Origin: Limnephilus marmoratus
Lineage: Eukaryota; Arthropoda; Insecta; Trichoptera; Limnephilidae
Reading direction: 5' to 3'
DNA: 64,000 nt
Assembly: GCA_917880885.1 (NCBI GenBank)
Contig: OU862908.1
Location: forward strand, 11,147,501-11,211,500
A program made the position numbers and the translations under genes. This document shows positions 42,390-54,329 of the stretch, piece by piece; the first letter of the stretch is position 1; every line of letters starts with the position of its first letter. The notes below the pieces were generated by a model that ran no database searches, was not told where the DNA came from, and was given only the letters and a program-made list of their open reading frames with translations.

Positions 42390-43317
42390 TTCGAAATATC
42401 AGAAAAATGATGGCATATTTTTTCATCGACGAACACTTCCTCGTCGATTGGTTTTAATCGCCGGTAAATAAATTTGACACGTTATTGACACATGAAGTGA
42501 AATATTTTTTTAAGGGTCACTGATTTTGTTTGGTCAAGAGAAATCTGTGGGTGAAATCAAGCGGCATGAAAGTCCACTGACCTGTAAATTATTAGTACGT
42601 TGTTTACGTGTCAAAAGTTGATCATATCAGGAATCAGGAGTCACTTGGAGAAAGTTTTGCAAATCTGCGTGTTTCATTGGTGTGGGAGATAAATCATTTT
42701 ACGAGTTTCCATTTCAATCCGGTAATTCGACTTTATAACGTAGGCTGATTAAGATAACATTTTAACAATATTGGTCTATGAGGTCTACCTGCCCAGTGCA
42801 CATAATTTTGTTGACAAAACAAATATCTTTGGTTTAATTGAAAGCGTATTACGATTAATTCTTTCTAACTAGTTGATACGAGCACATCGTATTTACTATT
42901 ATTATTCCACGAAATATATTACGAACTTCATCCAGTAGATATTATCGTATTTCCTTTATGTTGTTTTTTGAAGAATCTAAAAAGTCAATAAAAAAATCTA
43001 CCCGCAAGTTATCTAAGTATTTTTTACTACAATGCACCTATTTTTAATTTAAGTCATCTAGTTGAACCATCTTTTGGGTCGGCTAGTAGCCAATTTCTGA
43101 GAAATGCGTCGGTGTTCGCGTGTGTGTGCGTGAGTGCCACCATTTGAGTGCCACCATTATCATTGAAAAGACGATTTCGGGAAGTGTGTTAATTTCCACT
43201 TCCAAGATTTGCATTCATTCTAGAAAACATAATTGAAATTCAAATGGATGTATTTAAAAAAAAAGATATAATTACTATTTTACCTTTCATGGTATAAAGA
43301 AAACATCATATCTAAAA
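42390..43317. other. Unannotated stretch
   Basis: No recognised gene or repeat. Confidence 0.4.
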
Positions 43318-43755
43318 CCTCGATTACACTAAGTGAGTTGACAAGCTATTTAGTCGGCAAGTTTAAAAGCGGGCGAATCGGCGAGTGCGATTGTGATGAT
43401 TACACATAAAACTTTCTGCACGTTCAATAGCGAACTAGCTAGCGAGTTGAGTGAGCTAAAATATCGACTCCCGCCCAACCAATTCTGTCGACATTTTGTA
43501 GAAAACTGAGATATTCGCAGCCAGCTCACCGCTATTAGCTACTTGCAGGCTAGTAGCTTGTAATCTCGCTCGATGTAATCGAGGCTTAACAGATTGTACA
43601 GCGAATAATCCAAATCAAGCAGTAGTTTGACAGTTATTCAACTTTTTTCGTAGATTGTTCACAATCTGCTAGTTAGCTAGTAATATGATTAAACTGGGCA
43701 AGTTTACTAGCAGACAGCGAATTCGCTTGTAAACTCGCTCATGTAATCGAGGCTT
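43318..43755. mobile_element. Fold-back element with three terminal repeats
   Basis: CCTCGATTACACTAAGTGAG (43318) is matched by the inverted CTCGCTCATGTAATCGAGG near 43734-43752 and by a third, internal copy CTCGCTCGATGTAATCGAGG (43565-43584). The interior is full of GCTAGTAG/CTAGCGAG words. No ORF. Confidence 0.6.
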
Positions 43756-44454
43756 AAGACAGGTTTACGTGTGACAATCTTTTCCAAAGTAGTTATCTAT
43801 GTAACAGGGTTTAAAAACCTCCTTTTCTTTTAAACGGTAATTTTTGGTCTTTGAGGTCCTCACTCTTGAGCTAACGTATCCAGATGTTCATCTTTTTTGA
43901 TGACGGACACTGTTAGACCGATTGGAAAAGTGTCTCCAGAAAGCTGAGCATCTTAAAACAAATAAAATACTGTTCGCTCTGAGAATTAAGAAACTTATCA
44001 GATGACAGATACTCCTAACAATATAAAAGCGCTTACCTTGCGCCTACCTCGAATTAAGCGTCTGGCGCTTATTGCCTATTACTGGGCTAATCCGCCCGGC
44101 GCATAATTTCCTGCCAAAACACGCCACCCAGCAATTTACACCTGGAAGCGGCAAGGACTTGCTGCTACCAGCTACCTACATAAGTAATTAATAATTAGGT
44201 GTCGGTAATGGTAGAGTCCTGGTGCCGACCCGGTGTCGTAAACCGCTGATTGAACAGCGTAGCCTCAAATATCTCAGGAACAGTAGCATTTAAATGCCAA
44301 GATAAAATGGAAGATTATTTGGAATCTAAAGCAGATTTATTGATAAGAGTCTTGCCGTTGAAATCTCTATTGTCACCACAATTCTGTTGTATGCATCGTA
44401 TGATGGAAAGAATTATAAAGGAGCTAACTCGAGATTATTTCAGAGATATATAAA
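43756..44454. other. Unannotated stretch
   Basis: A 67-codon ORF (44250-44453) without motif; otherwise nothing. Confidence 0.35.
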
Positions 44455-44580
44455 GGAAATTGGGAGGTGGTTATGGGTACCGCCGCATGGGAAACATTCT
44501 TTGGATAACCAACACCCTTGCCATAGGTCACTCCAAGTCGTTCGCTATGTTTGGTGACTTAGCAGGTGTGCCCGGATTCA
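44455..44580 (-). repeat. SINE-like family B fragment, inverted
   Basis: TGGGAGGTGGTTATGGGTAC, TTGCCATAGGTCACTCCAAG and TTTGGTGACTTAGCAGGTGT are reverse complements of the family-B 3' part. Confidence 0.6.
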
Positions 44581-44639
44581 TGGGGTGAATTTTGTCTAGG
44601 TGGTGGAGAATGCGTTTGCCCGGTACCGAGCGTTTTCAT

Positions 44640-44815
44640 CCTCCGACAAAATATCCTCTGACAAAATATCCTTCGACATAATATCACAAGCACAAAATGT
44701 ATCCCTCACTACGCTGAATTCTTTTTTGTTAGGTTAGGTTAGGTTTTAGTAGATATTTTGCCAGGGATGTTTTGTCCGTAGGATATTTTGTCGGGGATAT
44801 TTTGGCGGGAGATGA
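44640..44815. repeat. Inverted array of GACAAAATATCC words with TTAGG run
   Basis: CCGACAAAATATCC-type units occur three times on the left and as complements (GGATATTTTGTC) on the right. Between them lies GTTAGGTTAGGTTAGG (44738), three units of the insect telomere-type pentamer. Confidence 0.5.
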
Positions 44816-45621
44816 AGATGCGCGGAACCCTTTGCTTACCTACTGCTTGAGGTGCTCTCTTGACCTATCGCTTTGTACCATAGAGGGGATGATGGATTCA
44901 TACGTCCGTCACTCCTGGACCACCAGATACATCCATACATTCCACCCCTGTTACATTTATCTCTCCCACAACTCCCTCTCATTCCTTTTCTAATAACACT
45001 CTTCATTATTTTTCTCAAGACCTCCTGAGTGGAGTTAATGCAAAATAAAACACAGCACTACGCCTTTATATTGCTATTGATATTAACTGAAAAGCAGAAA
45101 ACCTGTGCTCTGGATCAACAAAAGCTCTCAAATGGTGACAACTTCAAAATTAAAATTTGGAAAATTAAAAATATAGCACGTCATTACATCGTTAGTTAAA
45201 TATTTTCCAACGGTTCAATAAGATAACTAGATTTCTAAAAAAAATGCTGCTGAAATCACGTGTTCGAATACAGCGAAACATAATGGAAAACTAAATTACC
45301 ATAAACAAGAAACCAAATCACTATCACAACCGGGTAGTAAAACAAGAAAACTTGTAAATATACAACAGTCGTTTAGAAACCGCGCCAATAATTTGAGTCT
45401 AATAAACACTCCTAGACTTGCATGGGCGATGTTCATACAAACAGATAATTCTTATCTTCACAAAGAGATATTATAGCAAGTCCTACGCATTGTGTACCAC
45501 CTGCAAGGCAAGGAAGGAATGTTGATTTTCGTAATTATTGTAAACCCACGTCCTTCTTGCACATCCTAGAAACCACCCACTTCACCCGCTTTCAGCTCTA
45601 GAGAAAATATAAATTTTCAAT
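44816..45621. other. Unannotated stretch
   Basis: Short ORFs on both strands at 44772-45018 have no motif. Confidence 0.4.
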
Positions 45622-45975
45622 TATTTAAAGCTGCCAAATGTTTCCAGTGTTTCTGAAAACTAATTAATTGTTTAATCTATTAATGTCGAAATTAATTTAA
45701 GTGAAAAAATGAAGCCTCATTTTATAAAAGTGTAGCCAATTAATCTCGTAAATATCTTCCTTGTTAACAGTATAAGTATGTACGTATACTAATTTAAAGC
45801 TTCAAAATGTTTTCAGTCTTTCTGAAAACTAATGGTTTGTTTAATCTATAAATGTCGATTAATTACTTCCAATGAAAAAATGTTTCCTCATTTTACAAAA
45901 ATGTTCAGCCAATTAATCTGTTGTTCGTAAATATCTTCCTTGTTTACAATATATGTACAATACGTGTACCAACCA
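45622..45975 (+). repeat. Two tandem copies of a ~170-bp unit
   Basis: Copy 1 at about 45622-45790 and copy 2 at about 45793-45970 share TTTCTGAAAACTAAT, GTTTAATCTAT, AATGTCGA, CAGCCAATTAATCT-like and AAATATCTTCCTTGTT in order. They have diverged, so the duplication is not recent. Confidence 0.65.
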
Positions 45976-46069
45976 AAATCTATTTACTAGGTTAACTTGC
46001 TCATCTTTGTGTAAATGCTTCAACAAATGCATAAGTATTTTTGTTTATGTAATTCGGTTCTGTTAAACC

Positions 46070-46580
46070 CCCAGGCCTCGACCATATTTTATCAGAGGGT
46101 AAAAATATTTCTGTCAAAATATTGCAAAAAAATCCTAATAAATATAGAGTATTTCTGAACATATCCAAAAACTATTTTTTTTAAGGTGATGCAATACGCA
46201 CTCAAATTTTATAATTCGAAATAAACTTATAATTATTTTTGAAATATAAAAATTTTGCATGCCAACACAAAAAGTTTTAAAAATGGCTCACCTTACGTTT
46301 AAACAGATGCATTTTATAAACGTTATTGTCACCTCACTTTTTTTGTCATTACGTGTAAAATTAATTAATAAAAATTCCCAAAATTCCATAAATATTTTTC
46401 AAAATGCGATCCGAAACTTTGGTTTCATAAAGGTGTACATTTTACTTATTTTGCAGTTAACTTTTAGATTTTAACACAAAGCGTGGTGTTTTCTATTTCT
46501 AACATCGTTTTTATCATAATTCTCACTACGATGATAGTAAAGGAGACACAATGATTTCTATGAGACCTATATTATTCTGA
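46070..46580 (+). repeat. ~500-bp AT-rich dispersed repeat, copy 3
   Basis: Same motif order as copies 1 and 2 (CCAGGCCTCGACCATATTTT at the start, ATTTCTATGAGACCTATATT at the end). Confidence 0.6.
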
Positions 46581-46994
46581 GGGGTTAATTCTATTAACTT
46601 CTTATCTCTTTGATATATAGCTTATCTCTTTGATAAGCTTCCGGATTCCACTACGTAATAGTAGAAGTCAGGATTTATTTCAGTGCAGTAATTCTGGAAC
46701 TAACTACCATATGTATTCCTCTTTGCCCAGAATACTAATGGAGGGAAATAATTATACCAAGTCAGTGGACATCTTCAATTTATCTTTAAACAAATATAAA
46801 ATATTGTTACGAAGGCAGTTCAATTATGTACAATAAATAATGTGTATTTCTTACTATTCATATGTAAAAGCTCCGAAAAAGGGCGTTAATAAATAAATAA
46901 ATCTGTATCGGTATCTATAATTGGTTGTATTTTTGGTACAATGTAAAAAATTATTCATCTATCGTGGTGAATTATAGTTACTTATATATTTAAC
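46581..46994. other. Unannotated stretch
   Basis: A 68-codon ORF at 46630-46836 has no recognised motif. Confidence 0.35.
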
Positions 46995-47390
46995 TAGCTG
47001 GTCCCGACATGCATTGCTATGCCATTTAATAAAGAAATTGTTTCTCCCTGCGTGTCCTTTCCTATTCGTTCCGTTCCCACTCCGCCTCCTCCACCTACCC
47101 TCTCCCCACATTACTCCCCCTTCCCCCCTCCACCCCACCCTCCCCCTCCCCCATCTCTCCCTCCCTCCCGCTTTCATACATTCAGTTTTCAAACCTCGCG
47201 TGCCACCAATAGCCTTTTTTTAATACAAATTTCATAATGCCAGAGCTCACCGGAAGTTTTATAAAAACCTTGTCCTGGCAATAACGAACACACGAAAAAA
47301 AGAATTTTTCAATTTGGTGCAGTCGTTCGAAAGTTATGCGCTTAGCAACACATTCAGCGATTCATTTTTATATATAAGATATTGAATATT
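46995..47390 (+). mobile_element. Helitron-like element with pyrimidine tract
   Basis: ACTAGCTGGTCCCGACATGC start; C/T-rich tract 47040-47165; TTCAGTTTTCAAACCTCGCG; then one unit of the 6.0-7.7 kb array 2 (ATGCCAGAGCTCACCGG, TTGGTGCAGTCGTTCG) to TTCATTTTTATATATAAGAT. One of the most complete members of the family. Confidence 0.6.
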
Positions 47391-48515
47391 GTACCCATTC
47401 AAATTATGTGTATTCTTTCTTTCTGCCTTTCTACCTACATGTAAATCATCTTCTCGTGCTCGTATATATGTTAATATTTATTATAAATTCATGTAAATGT
47501 CAACGGTTTCCACTTAAAAAACACATATTTGGTCATCAAAATAAAGCTATCAACCACGCCGAGCTTTCAGTACAAATGGCGAAAGTAGAAACTCAATAAT
47601 CTAAATCTTAAATCGATCAGGAACGCTTTGGAAATCTGAGTGCAAGAGGTCAACACCGCAGCACTGTGACCCGACTGGTTGTTAACAAATCGATATTATA
47701 GAAAACTAACAAACAATTCTTGCTTTGAAACAGGAATATAACTGATACTTAAAAAAACACCACGGAACGTGAATATTAACATAAATGGCGTAGATATTAT
47801 TTATTGTTATAACTACGTTCTTCAATTCGTTATCCCGAACTGATATATTAGTTATATGTGCGATATTTCCAGGACATGCATATTAAAATGCAGTATTCTC
47901 TTTCAGCAAACTTTGTGAAGCGAACTGAATATTTAATGAGGAGTGGATTTGTTAAAATGATACCCTGCTGTTATCTTAACTAGAATAATTGACATTTTTA
48001 AAAACCAGTTTAAAAAGAAATGTACCATCTCCCATGATTCTAATACTACTACTGGTATTTTTGCATGCAAAAACATATATTTTTTTAAAGTGGATAAAAT
48101 GCCTTCGCACACCATTGTTTATGAGGCTAATTTATGTTTTTGATACGTAACGTAAACCGGGGTAATACTTGCATTACTTTTTTGGAATTTTCACTAAAAT
48201 TGTTTTTTTAGGGCTATGAGTAGGTAGTATTAATGAAATTTATTGATTAGATAATATCATGAACATCTTTTTGTTGTTTAAAGCGTACTTTGTTGTTCTA
48301 TAAAATAGATTAAATTTTTTTTAAATGATGTATAGTTAATCCTACGAGGGGTTGACCTTGCGTCACTTTTGTATTTCCTTATTATCTAAATATAATGCCA
48401 TAAACAAAATATTTAAGCCATCCCTAAGAGTCATCTAAATCCTTCTTTATGAAAAGTTTCCCGTAAAATATAATATCCCAGTTTACGGTACCAACTTATA
48501 AAAGTGCATGATATA
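47391..48515. other. Unannotated stretch
   Basis: AT-rich; no gene or repeat recognised. Confidence 0.4.
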
Positions 48516-49057
48516 AAATTCATCATCATCATCATCTTCTTCCCCTTATCCTATTCGGGTCGGGGACCCATTGCATCGACAAGGCTCCTCCATATGTCCC
48601 TGTCTTGTGCTGATTGTTCGGCCTCTGTCCATGGTAGCCCCATCCTCTCCTCACACAGTTTCTGGAGTTGCATCGCCCAACTGTGTCTGGGGCGGCCCAC
48701 TGGACGTCTACCCTCTGGAATCGCACTCAGTATCTTCCTCGGAATTCGGTCATCAGACATTCTTAGTACATGCCCAAGCCACCTCAGTTGCGATTTTTCT
48801 ACGAACAGTAGCAGTGGTTCAATGTTTAGATCATCTCGGATCGTGGAGTTTCTTATATGATCCCATTTCGTAACCCCTGCCACTCCTCTCAAGTACCTCA
48901 TTTCGGCAACTTGGACTCTAGAGCGTGTTCGTTCATTTAGCATCCATGTCTGGTGGCCGTAAGTGAGCGTCGGGCGGTATACCGTTTTAAACACTGCCAT
49001 CTTTGTTTTGATGCTCAGCTCGGCTTTCCTTATCACTAAGCTGTAGAGAGGACGCAA
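48516..49057 (-). pseudogene. RTE-clade LINE 3' fragment
   Basis: 168 open codons on the minus strand encode the end of an RTE/BovB-type polymerase: TKMAVFKTVYRPTLTYGHQT, then RRYLRGVAG-like MRYLRGVAGVTKWDHIRNS, LRWLGHVLRMSDDRIPRKIL and GRRPVGRPRHSWAMQLQKL. After the stop the minus strand continues AGATGATGATGATG, the short trinucleotide tail typical of RTE elements. The catalytic RT blocks and endonuclease are missing, so the copy is dead on arrival. It differs from the RTE fragment at 5.4 kb. Confidence 0.85.
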
Positions 49058-49405
49058 TACACTGCTTGCCGCACTTATTCAGTATAAAACTATAATAGAA
49101 AAATAAACTGTAAAAGAAAGAAAATTCTTATTATCGATAATCGTAAAAGCGTAATTGAACAATTATTATAAAATCATTAAAATGGCCAATTAAATAAAAC
49201 GAAGTGCATAATTTTCAGTAGTCAATAACTTTTATCCGATGTTTCCGTTTCCTCAGATTTTCTAATTTCAAATTAGGAGCGAGTTGCATAAAATAAAATA
49301 CGTACAATATTTAAACTCACAAAATAATATCATATTTTAGGAAATCGACAAATGATCAATTTATGAACATAGCTACATGTACCTACACAGTACATCCGGC
49401 TTACA
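49058..49405. other. AT-rich stretch
   Basis: Nothing recognised. Confidence 0.4.
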
Positions 49406-49925
49406 TTGGGCTTTCATAGAGAATTTTAAACATGTTTCCTATTAAGTTAGGCGCACAAAGAGAAAAATAAACATGTTTCTAAATACATTGGGCATAATCG
49501 TATACAAAGATAATTTTAAACACCATGCACTAATAATTATAAACATATTTCCTACGTCAGGAATACATTGAGAATTTTAAACATGTTTCCACATATATAA
49601 ACATAGATATTTTGAACAAATTTTCTACTCCGTAGGGCATACAAAGAGACATATAAACATAATTCGAAATATGTTGAAGATAATCGAATACAAAGATAAT
49701 TTTAAACACCATACACAAATAATTATAAACATATTTCCTACATCAGGAATAGATTACATATTTCTACGTTACATAATACGCAAACATGTAAATTTTGAAC
49801 AAATTTTCGACTCCGTAGGGAATACAAAGAGAAACATAAACAAGTTTCGAAACATGTTGCGCAAAATCGCATAAAAAGATAATTTTAAAAACAAATTTTC
49901 TTTTACGTTAAGCGTAGACATAAAT
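49406..49925 (+). repeat. ~185-bp tandem (satellite-like) array
   Basis: Nearly three copies. ATACAAAGATAATTTTAAAC recurs at about 49501 and 49688; AACAAATTTTCTACTCCGTA at about 49616 and, with one change, 49799. Within each unit ATAAACATGTTTC recurs, giving a second, shorter rhythm. No ORF. Confidence 0.7.
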
Positions 49926-50090
49926 GATTAAATAATTTTAAACACATATCCTGTTACGTAATAGAAAAAATCATTATATTTGTGGCTCTCCATATAATAA
50001 TTTACGATAAAAAAAAACATAAATATACGTCAATATTTTGCATCTTAGGTTATTTCTAATATTTTCATTGTAAAGGAATGGTTCTTCTGA

Positions 50091-50150
50091 AACCGGTAAA
50101 GCGTGAATAAAATTAAATTGGTCTATAACAAATTTACGTGTTTTTTTATT
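50091..50150 (+). repeat. Single arm of the ACCGGTTTCGG fold-back family
   Basis: CTGAAACCGGTAAAGCGTGA and GGTCTATAACAAATTTACGT match the right arm at 36037-36110. Confidence 0.6.
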
Positions 50151-50338
50151 GCTAATAAGGAAAGGGGTTAAAATTCTTCACCGTAATAATAAAAGCAATA
50201 AATTAGTTAATTTAGAAGCGCTTGAGATTAGAACATCTCAAAATAATAACTCAAGTAGGTATATTGAACAACCAAAATAATTTATCTTTTAGTCCTATTC
50301 TAGATAATTATTATAAGTAATAATTATTAGCCTGAAAC

Positions 50339-50637
50339 ACTCATCTACATAGATAAGTTTTAAGATTTTCACGGCCAAAAGCATTTTCGTTATTTGTTTT
50401 TGGGGTGTTATGCCGTGTTGCGCTACCTCCTTCTTTAGCCAACGTTTCAGACATCGTTGCAGTGACCATCATCAGGGCAGATCCGGCAGATCCGGTAGAT
50501 GTGGTAGATGTCACATTTACCGGATCTGCCCTGATGATGGACTCTGCAACGATGTCCGAAACGTTGGCTAAAGAAGGAGGTAGCGCAACACGGCATAACA
50601 CCCCAAAAACAAATAACGAAAAAAACTCATCTACATA
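50339..50637. mobile_element. Long palindrome (~100-bp arms) with direct-repeat flanks
   Basis: Arms 50388-50497 and 50518-50619 are close inverted copies (CGTTATTTGTTTTTGGGGTG, TTATGCCGTGTTGCGCTACC, TTCTTTAGCCAACGTTTC and complements) around a short ATGTGGTAGATG centre. ACTCATCTACATA flanks the structure on both sides (50339-50351, 50625-50637), a likely 13-bp target duplication, and the right end is A-rich. Each arm includes CTGATGATGG...GAAACGTTGG. Overlapping ORFs on both strands (50341-50676, 50405-50767) are a by-product of the palindrome. Probably a retroelement terminus in inverted arrangement. Confidence 0.65.
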
Positions 50638-50669
50638 CATTGAAAAAATCTCCCGAGAAAATATACATG

Positions 50670-50757
50670 CCCCCAACGGGACTAGAATCCGCGTCCTTCT
50701 GATTTCCGGTCAACTGCTATTATCCACTGAGCTACGTCGGCTTATCTCCTGCCCGCC
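50670..50757 (-). repeat. tRNA-derived SINE fragment
   Basis: Minus strand: GCCGACGTAGCTCAGTGGAT (A box) and GCGGATTCTAGTCCCGTTGG (B box), a recognisable tRNA-like fold. No acceptor-stem closure good enough for a tRNA gene; T-rich sequence follows. Confidence 0.55.
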
Positions 50758-53100
50758 AAATAATTAAATATATACTAGTGTTTCATTCAACAATTATTGC
50801 TTATTACATTTTTCCACCTGCAAACAACCAACTTTATTTTCTAGATATATTTCCAGTAAACCGCTGTTTTCTTTAAAAAAAAAATCCGGTTTACGCAAAT
50901 ATTCTAAGACATTCTGTATTTTTTTATCGTATTTTTGAAACCCTGGCGACTTTTTGAAAATTTCAATCAGAAAAGACAGACCATTTTTCATAAACCGGAA
51001 AGACGGGACATAATTTTATGGGTGCGAAAAAACGATAATTACATAGCCGAAAATCATTTTTAAAAAAGAACGTTTTCCACACGAATGGCACAGGGGAATA
51101 ACGAGGCATACCAAAAATATTACATTTCATAAATATTTTTTTCCTTGATCCATCTTATTGATCATAAATCATTACAATGTTTAACGTCTATACACGACTA
51201 AATCCAATGTAAAATACCTGTACTTGTAAATTATATTAACAATAAGTATACTATAAAATATGATTTTGTTAAAATCAGCACCATTACCATTATACTTCAA
51301 AAACAGGTACAGAAGACATAAAAGTACGGGAAACATCTTCGCAACATCTGTCAAAACGTCAAACCAAATGATAAGTTCGCAGAGAACAAACAATAAATCT
51401 AGTGAATGTTGAATGTCAAATTCAAAAATTCACCTGAAATCAAAGGGTTGCCATATAAAAAAAATCTGTGTGGAATTTTAAAAAATAAATAGAACATTAT
51501 TGGAAACGTGACATTTTCATGTAGTGACGTCACGAGCCCAAATAATGAATTTATTTATTAAAAAGAAACTGTACATTTCTATAAAAAATACTAACATGTT
51601 CGTAATCTTAGTAAAAAAGTCGTTATGAAATCCATGCAAGTGGCCTATTACTCCTTCCCCTTTATTAACCTCCCACTCAAATAACATTTTTTTTTATGTT
51701 CTATCAATATTTTTAATCCTAGTTAAGTAGGTGGTTCATAAAAAAATGTACATTTTCTTTATTTTAAATTTCCAATTACAATGAAAAAACCTTTTGAGAT
51801 AATAAGACAACTTACTAATTGAAATGAAACAATTTGGTAAGTGAGTTGACGCAGCCATATCTATGATTAAAGATCGAGAAATTTAATTCAAACGCAGTGA
51901 AGTGGACAAAAGCAGCAGAACTGAATGATACTCCCATCTCTCAAAGATGCTGGATTTACGGAACATAAGACCCTACTTCGCAACTGCATTCGCGCTCAGT
52001 TCATAAAGCAATGTAGAAGATGACGAGAGCTAATATTTGTATGTTCGATAATATACTACACATTTAGAATGTGTGAGCGGGTAATTTTTTTTATTTTATT
52101 TCCGATAACAAGTAGGGTGTTATGCTTGCATTGAAGTATAACAATAGGCTACATAAAACAAACATTGTTTATTTGAAGTTGCAATGATGTAAGTTATAAC
52201 TACAACTTATAACGAAAGTATGGATGGATTTTTCTGAAAATTGATTGTGAAAAGAAATTTTTCGTTATTTTAACAATACAAACCGTTATTTCGTACATTA
52301 ATAATATTTGGATGATTTGATGAGCGCCGTTTTTGTAAAAAATCACTTCAAAGGCGCTTTACAAATCTACGAATTTTTTTTAAATGCTCTGCTTTAATTC
52401 TATCTACAGAGACTAGACAAACCAATATTAGAACTTATGGCTAAGAGATTTTATCCACCGGTTGGTCGATCACTAACATAAAACTAATATGTACAATGCA
52501 TTTGACCAATGAACGTGATGCTGCGTCAAAATGTAGAAAATATGCAGGACCATATTTACCTAAGAAGTGACTTGAGATTAACACTGTTTATTGTTTATTG
52601 GAGAAATTTAGGTAAATTGACCGGTGACCTCTGGATAAATTCCTCACACTTCGAAAGTCAAAGATAGTTAAATGATTGCGAAAGGTTAATTTTATCATAG
52701 CGAGTTCGGAAACGTTCGAATCAATTGACAATTTCACTCAATCTTTTCACAAATGAAACTATGCAATTATATTATACGAGTATTAATAAAATTAAAATAA
52801 GCATTTTCAAATCTTTAATTGACGTTGATATATTATAATATTATACAGGCAAAACAAAAATCTGTACAACAATGTAATAGTGTTGGGTCTTCTTTAATTG
52901 TAATACCAACCTCAGGAATGAAACAAAACAAGCTGTGAAACAAAAGTACAACGATTTGAAAATTTTATTGGCAGATAAATAATATGGTCAAGTTTAAAAT
53001 ATAGGTACATTTATATGTAATTCAGTTCATGATTATCCGACAATGTTATTCAAATGTATAACAAGAGAATATTTGAATATTACAAGGCGTGTGCATCACT
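50758..53100. other. Unannotated stretch
   Basis: More than 2 kb of AT-rich DNA. Contains one CRE palindrome (51527) and a short motif shared with 27255 and 34850 (GGCGC near 52365). No gene seen. Confidence 0.4.
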
Positions 53101-53300
53101 CGAAGAGTCATTTTTTTATTTATTTTTTTATTGAAAAATAAGAAGAAATACATGAAAAACATACGCTGCATATCTCACTAGGGCATTCCTGTATCGAGAT
53201 ATGCAGTTTTACAATGTAATTTAAACAAAAAAACATTGCAAGTAAACAATATTTCTATGATATGCGACATCTTAAATTTATGAGTGTATAGTGTTGGGCG
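53101..53300 (-). repeat. Probable LINE 3'-UTR remnant with hairpin
   Basis: T-rich run (53111-53131, a poly(A)-type tail on the minus strand) followed by a perfect 11-bp stem, CTGCATATCTC (53166-53176) / GAGATATGCAG (53196-53206). Same layout as the 3' UTR at 20.4-20.6 kb but different sequence. Confidence 0.45.
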
Positions 53301-53814
53301 CCATGCTATTATAAATTATAGCAAATTAAATGGTTTACGATGGTAACCATTAAACTACTAAATATATCTACTGAATAATGCCAAACAAAATTAATTAAAG
53401 TTAACTTTTCGGTGCTTATAAAATTATAATAATTTTTACAATGAAAAGCGTTTTTTCTGCATTTCTAAATTTTTTCAGTGTTCACTTGAGTCAGTAGTAG
53501 CTACCCAAAGAGTTCTGGAAGTGGATTTAAGTGCTTCTGAAATCAGAGGAGCTTTAAGCTCCTTTGATTGAAGTTTCTGTGAAGACTCCAAACGATATTA
53601 GCATACCTCTTCTGTGAAAGGTTCAAATTGAAATATTAATTGAATTAAGTCTTCGGCGAACGTTTTGAAGCAATTAGCAGCGCAGATACTATAATATCTT
53701 TAAACAAAAAAACACACACCCGTAAAAAGCACAAGTCAAGTATTATAATACATATATATTTACATTTATATCATGTTATATAAACCAATATATTTTATTT
53801 AACTTTTTTTACCT
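53301..53814. other. Unannotated stretch
   Basis: No recognised content. Confidence 0.4.
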
Positions 53815-54130
53815 CAGCCTAGGGGAGGAGGGGGTCTTTTTATGGAAAGGAAGGATAGGAAGTTCTCGGAAGGTAAAAGGTAAGATGTGTGGGTAGGAAT
53901 CTGGGGGTCAGTGTATCTAGGAGTGACGGACATAAGAAAGTCCGGCTGGAGAGGTCAAAAGGTCTCCCTCAATCAGTCTCTTCCATGACCTAGACAAACC
54001 TCACCCATGAGCCCGGGCACCCCTGCTAAGTCACCAAACACAGCGAACCGCTTGGGGCGACCTATAGCAAGAGAAAATGGATAAATGGTATCCGGAGCGG
54101 CGGTACCCATACCCGCCTCCTAAATTGTGC
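53815..54130 (+). repeat. SINE-like family B, copy
   Basis: GGAGGGGGTCTTTTTATGGA, GAGGTCAAAAGGTCTCCCTC, CTGCTAAGTCACCAAACACA and GTACCCATACCCGCCTCCTA, in the same order as 38190-38575. Confidence 0.6.
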
Positions 54131-54329
54131 ATCGCAATTAAATTCCTACGTGTCTGTACGACGGCTATTAATACAAACTACCCGGCTTATTTTACATACC
54201 GAAGGGAAATACTTATTATGAAGGTAGATATGGAGATACATTAAATCGACCAAAAATTCATACGCAGAAAAAAAAATATCTAAAAGTACAAGTAGTGTAA
54301 ATACAAAAGGGCTGTAATAACATACATCT

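Noticed and set aside
44738..44758. Telomeric array
   Set aside because: Only about three TTAGG units within an inverted-repeat element; too short to be telomeric.
50530..50568. Hammerhead ribozyme in the palindrome arm (CTGATGA ... GAAAC)
   Set aside because: Core words are present and GGAC/GTCC could form stem II, but an extra T sits between the core and the stem, the other arm lacks the pairing, and no stem I/III closure with a cleavage site is visible. A covariance-model search with the hammerhead family would decide.
50341..50767. 111- and 120-codon overlapping ORFs
   Set aside because: Open on both strands because the DNA is a palindrome; the two products are nearly the same repeat sequence.
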